From an uncultured Alphaproteobacteria bacterium (lineage in GTDB: Bacteria; Pseudomonadota; Alphaproteobacteria; Rickettsiales; UBA1997): DNA of 5,067 nt. The notes under the pieces are model-generated. The model saw only the letters and a list, made by a program, of their open reading frames with translations. It was not told the origin of the DNA and did no database searches. The stretch covers positions 1-5,067 of the forward strand of contig CAIYMZ010000173.1 in the NCBI GenBank assembly GCA_903927415.1. The letters run 5' to 3'. A program made the position numbers and the translations under genes. Of the stretch, positions 5,023 through 5,067 are shown one piece after another (positions within the stretch are counted from its first letter, which is position 1; each line of letters starts with the position of its first letter).

Positions 5023-5049
5023 TGGACCCCGCAACAAGTGCGGGGTGAC
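5023..5049 (-). repeat. Dispersed hairpin repeat, copy 6 (before trhP)
   Basis: A 27-bp copy identical to copy 3 and in the same relation to its gene: the TGGA end faces the trhP start 43 bases away and the GTGAC end points upstream. The remaining 18 bases of the window hold no recognisable gene. Confidence 0.95.
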
Positions 5050-5067
5050 AGCTCACACTCAGTGTCA

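Overview
The window reads as compact chromosomal DNA from an AT-rich bacterium, most likely an alphaproteobacterium and possibly one of the host-associated orders such as Rickettsiales or Holosporales. This is inference from protein style, with no search run. The PurH carries ENIDIGGPAM and AISNWF, as I recall for alphaproteobacterial PurH. The cytidylate kinase is the short form with an alphaproteobacterial-looking N-terminus. The window is littered with a short GC-rich palindromic repeat built like those dispersed in Rickettsiales genomes.

All five genes lie on the minus strand. In transcription order they are: a U32-family protein of the TrhP (YegQ) type for tRNA wobble-uridine hydroxylation (4979-3366); a predicted ribbon-helix-helix-like antitoxin (3284-2943); a RelE/HigB2-like toxin (2921-2580); cytidylate kinase cmk (2583-1942); and the bifunctional purine enzyme purH (1776-112). 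The antitoxin-toxin pair sits inside a run of housekeeping genes, and the toxin stop codon overlaps the cmk start (ATGA). There is no gene-free stretch over 300 bases. The longest gaps are 165 bases (cmk-purH), 111 bases (after purH), 88 bases (before trhP) and 81 bases (trhP-antitoxin).

The most notable content is the repeat load and where it sits. Six copies of a 24-28 bp hairpin repeat are present: two after purH, one just before purH, one just after cmk, one before trhP, and one inside the cmk reading frame. An unrelated composite palindromic element of about 100 bp is inserted in frame in purH, at the junction of its two catalytic domains. The cmk-purH gap is a perfect 27-bp inverted repeat enclosing a 21-bp tandem array. 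The closest known analogy is the Rickettsia palindromic elements, which also occur in frame within essential genes. I see no defence island, CRISPR array, RNA gene or complete transposon, and nothing I would call a new multi-gene system. The real interest is repeat invasion of essential genes and the coupling of a toxin gene to cmk.
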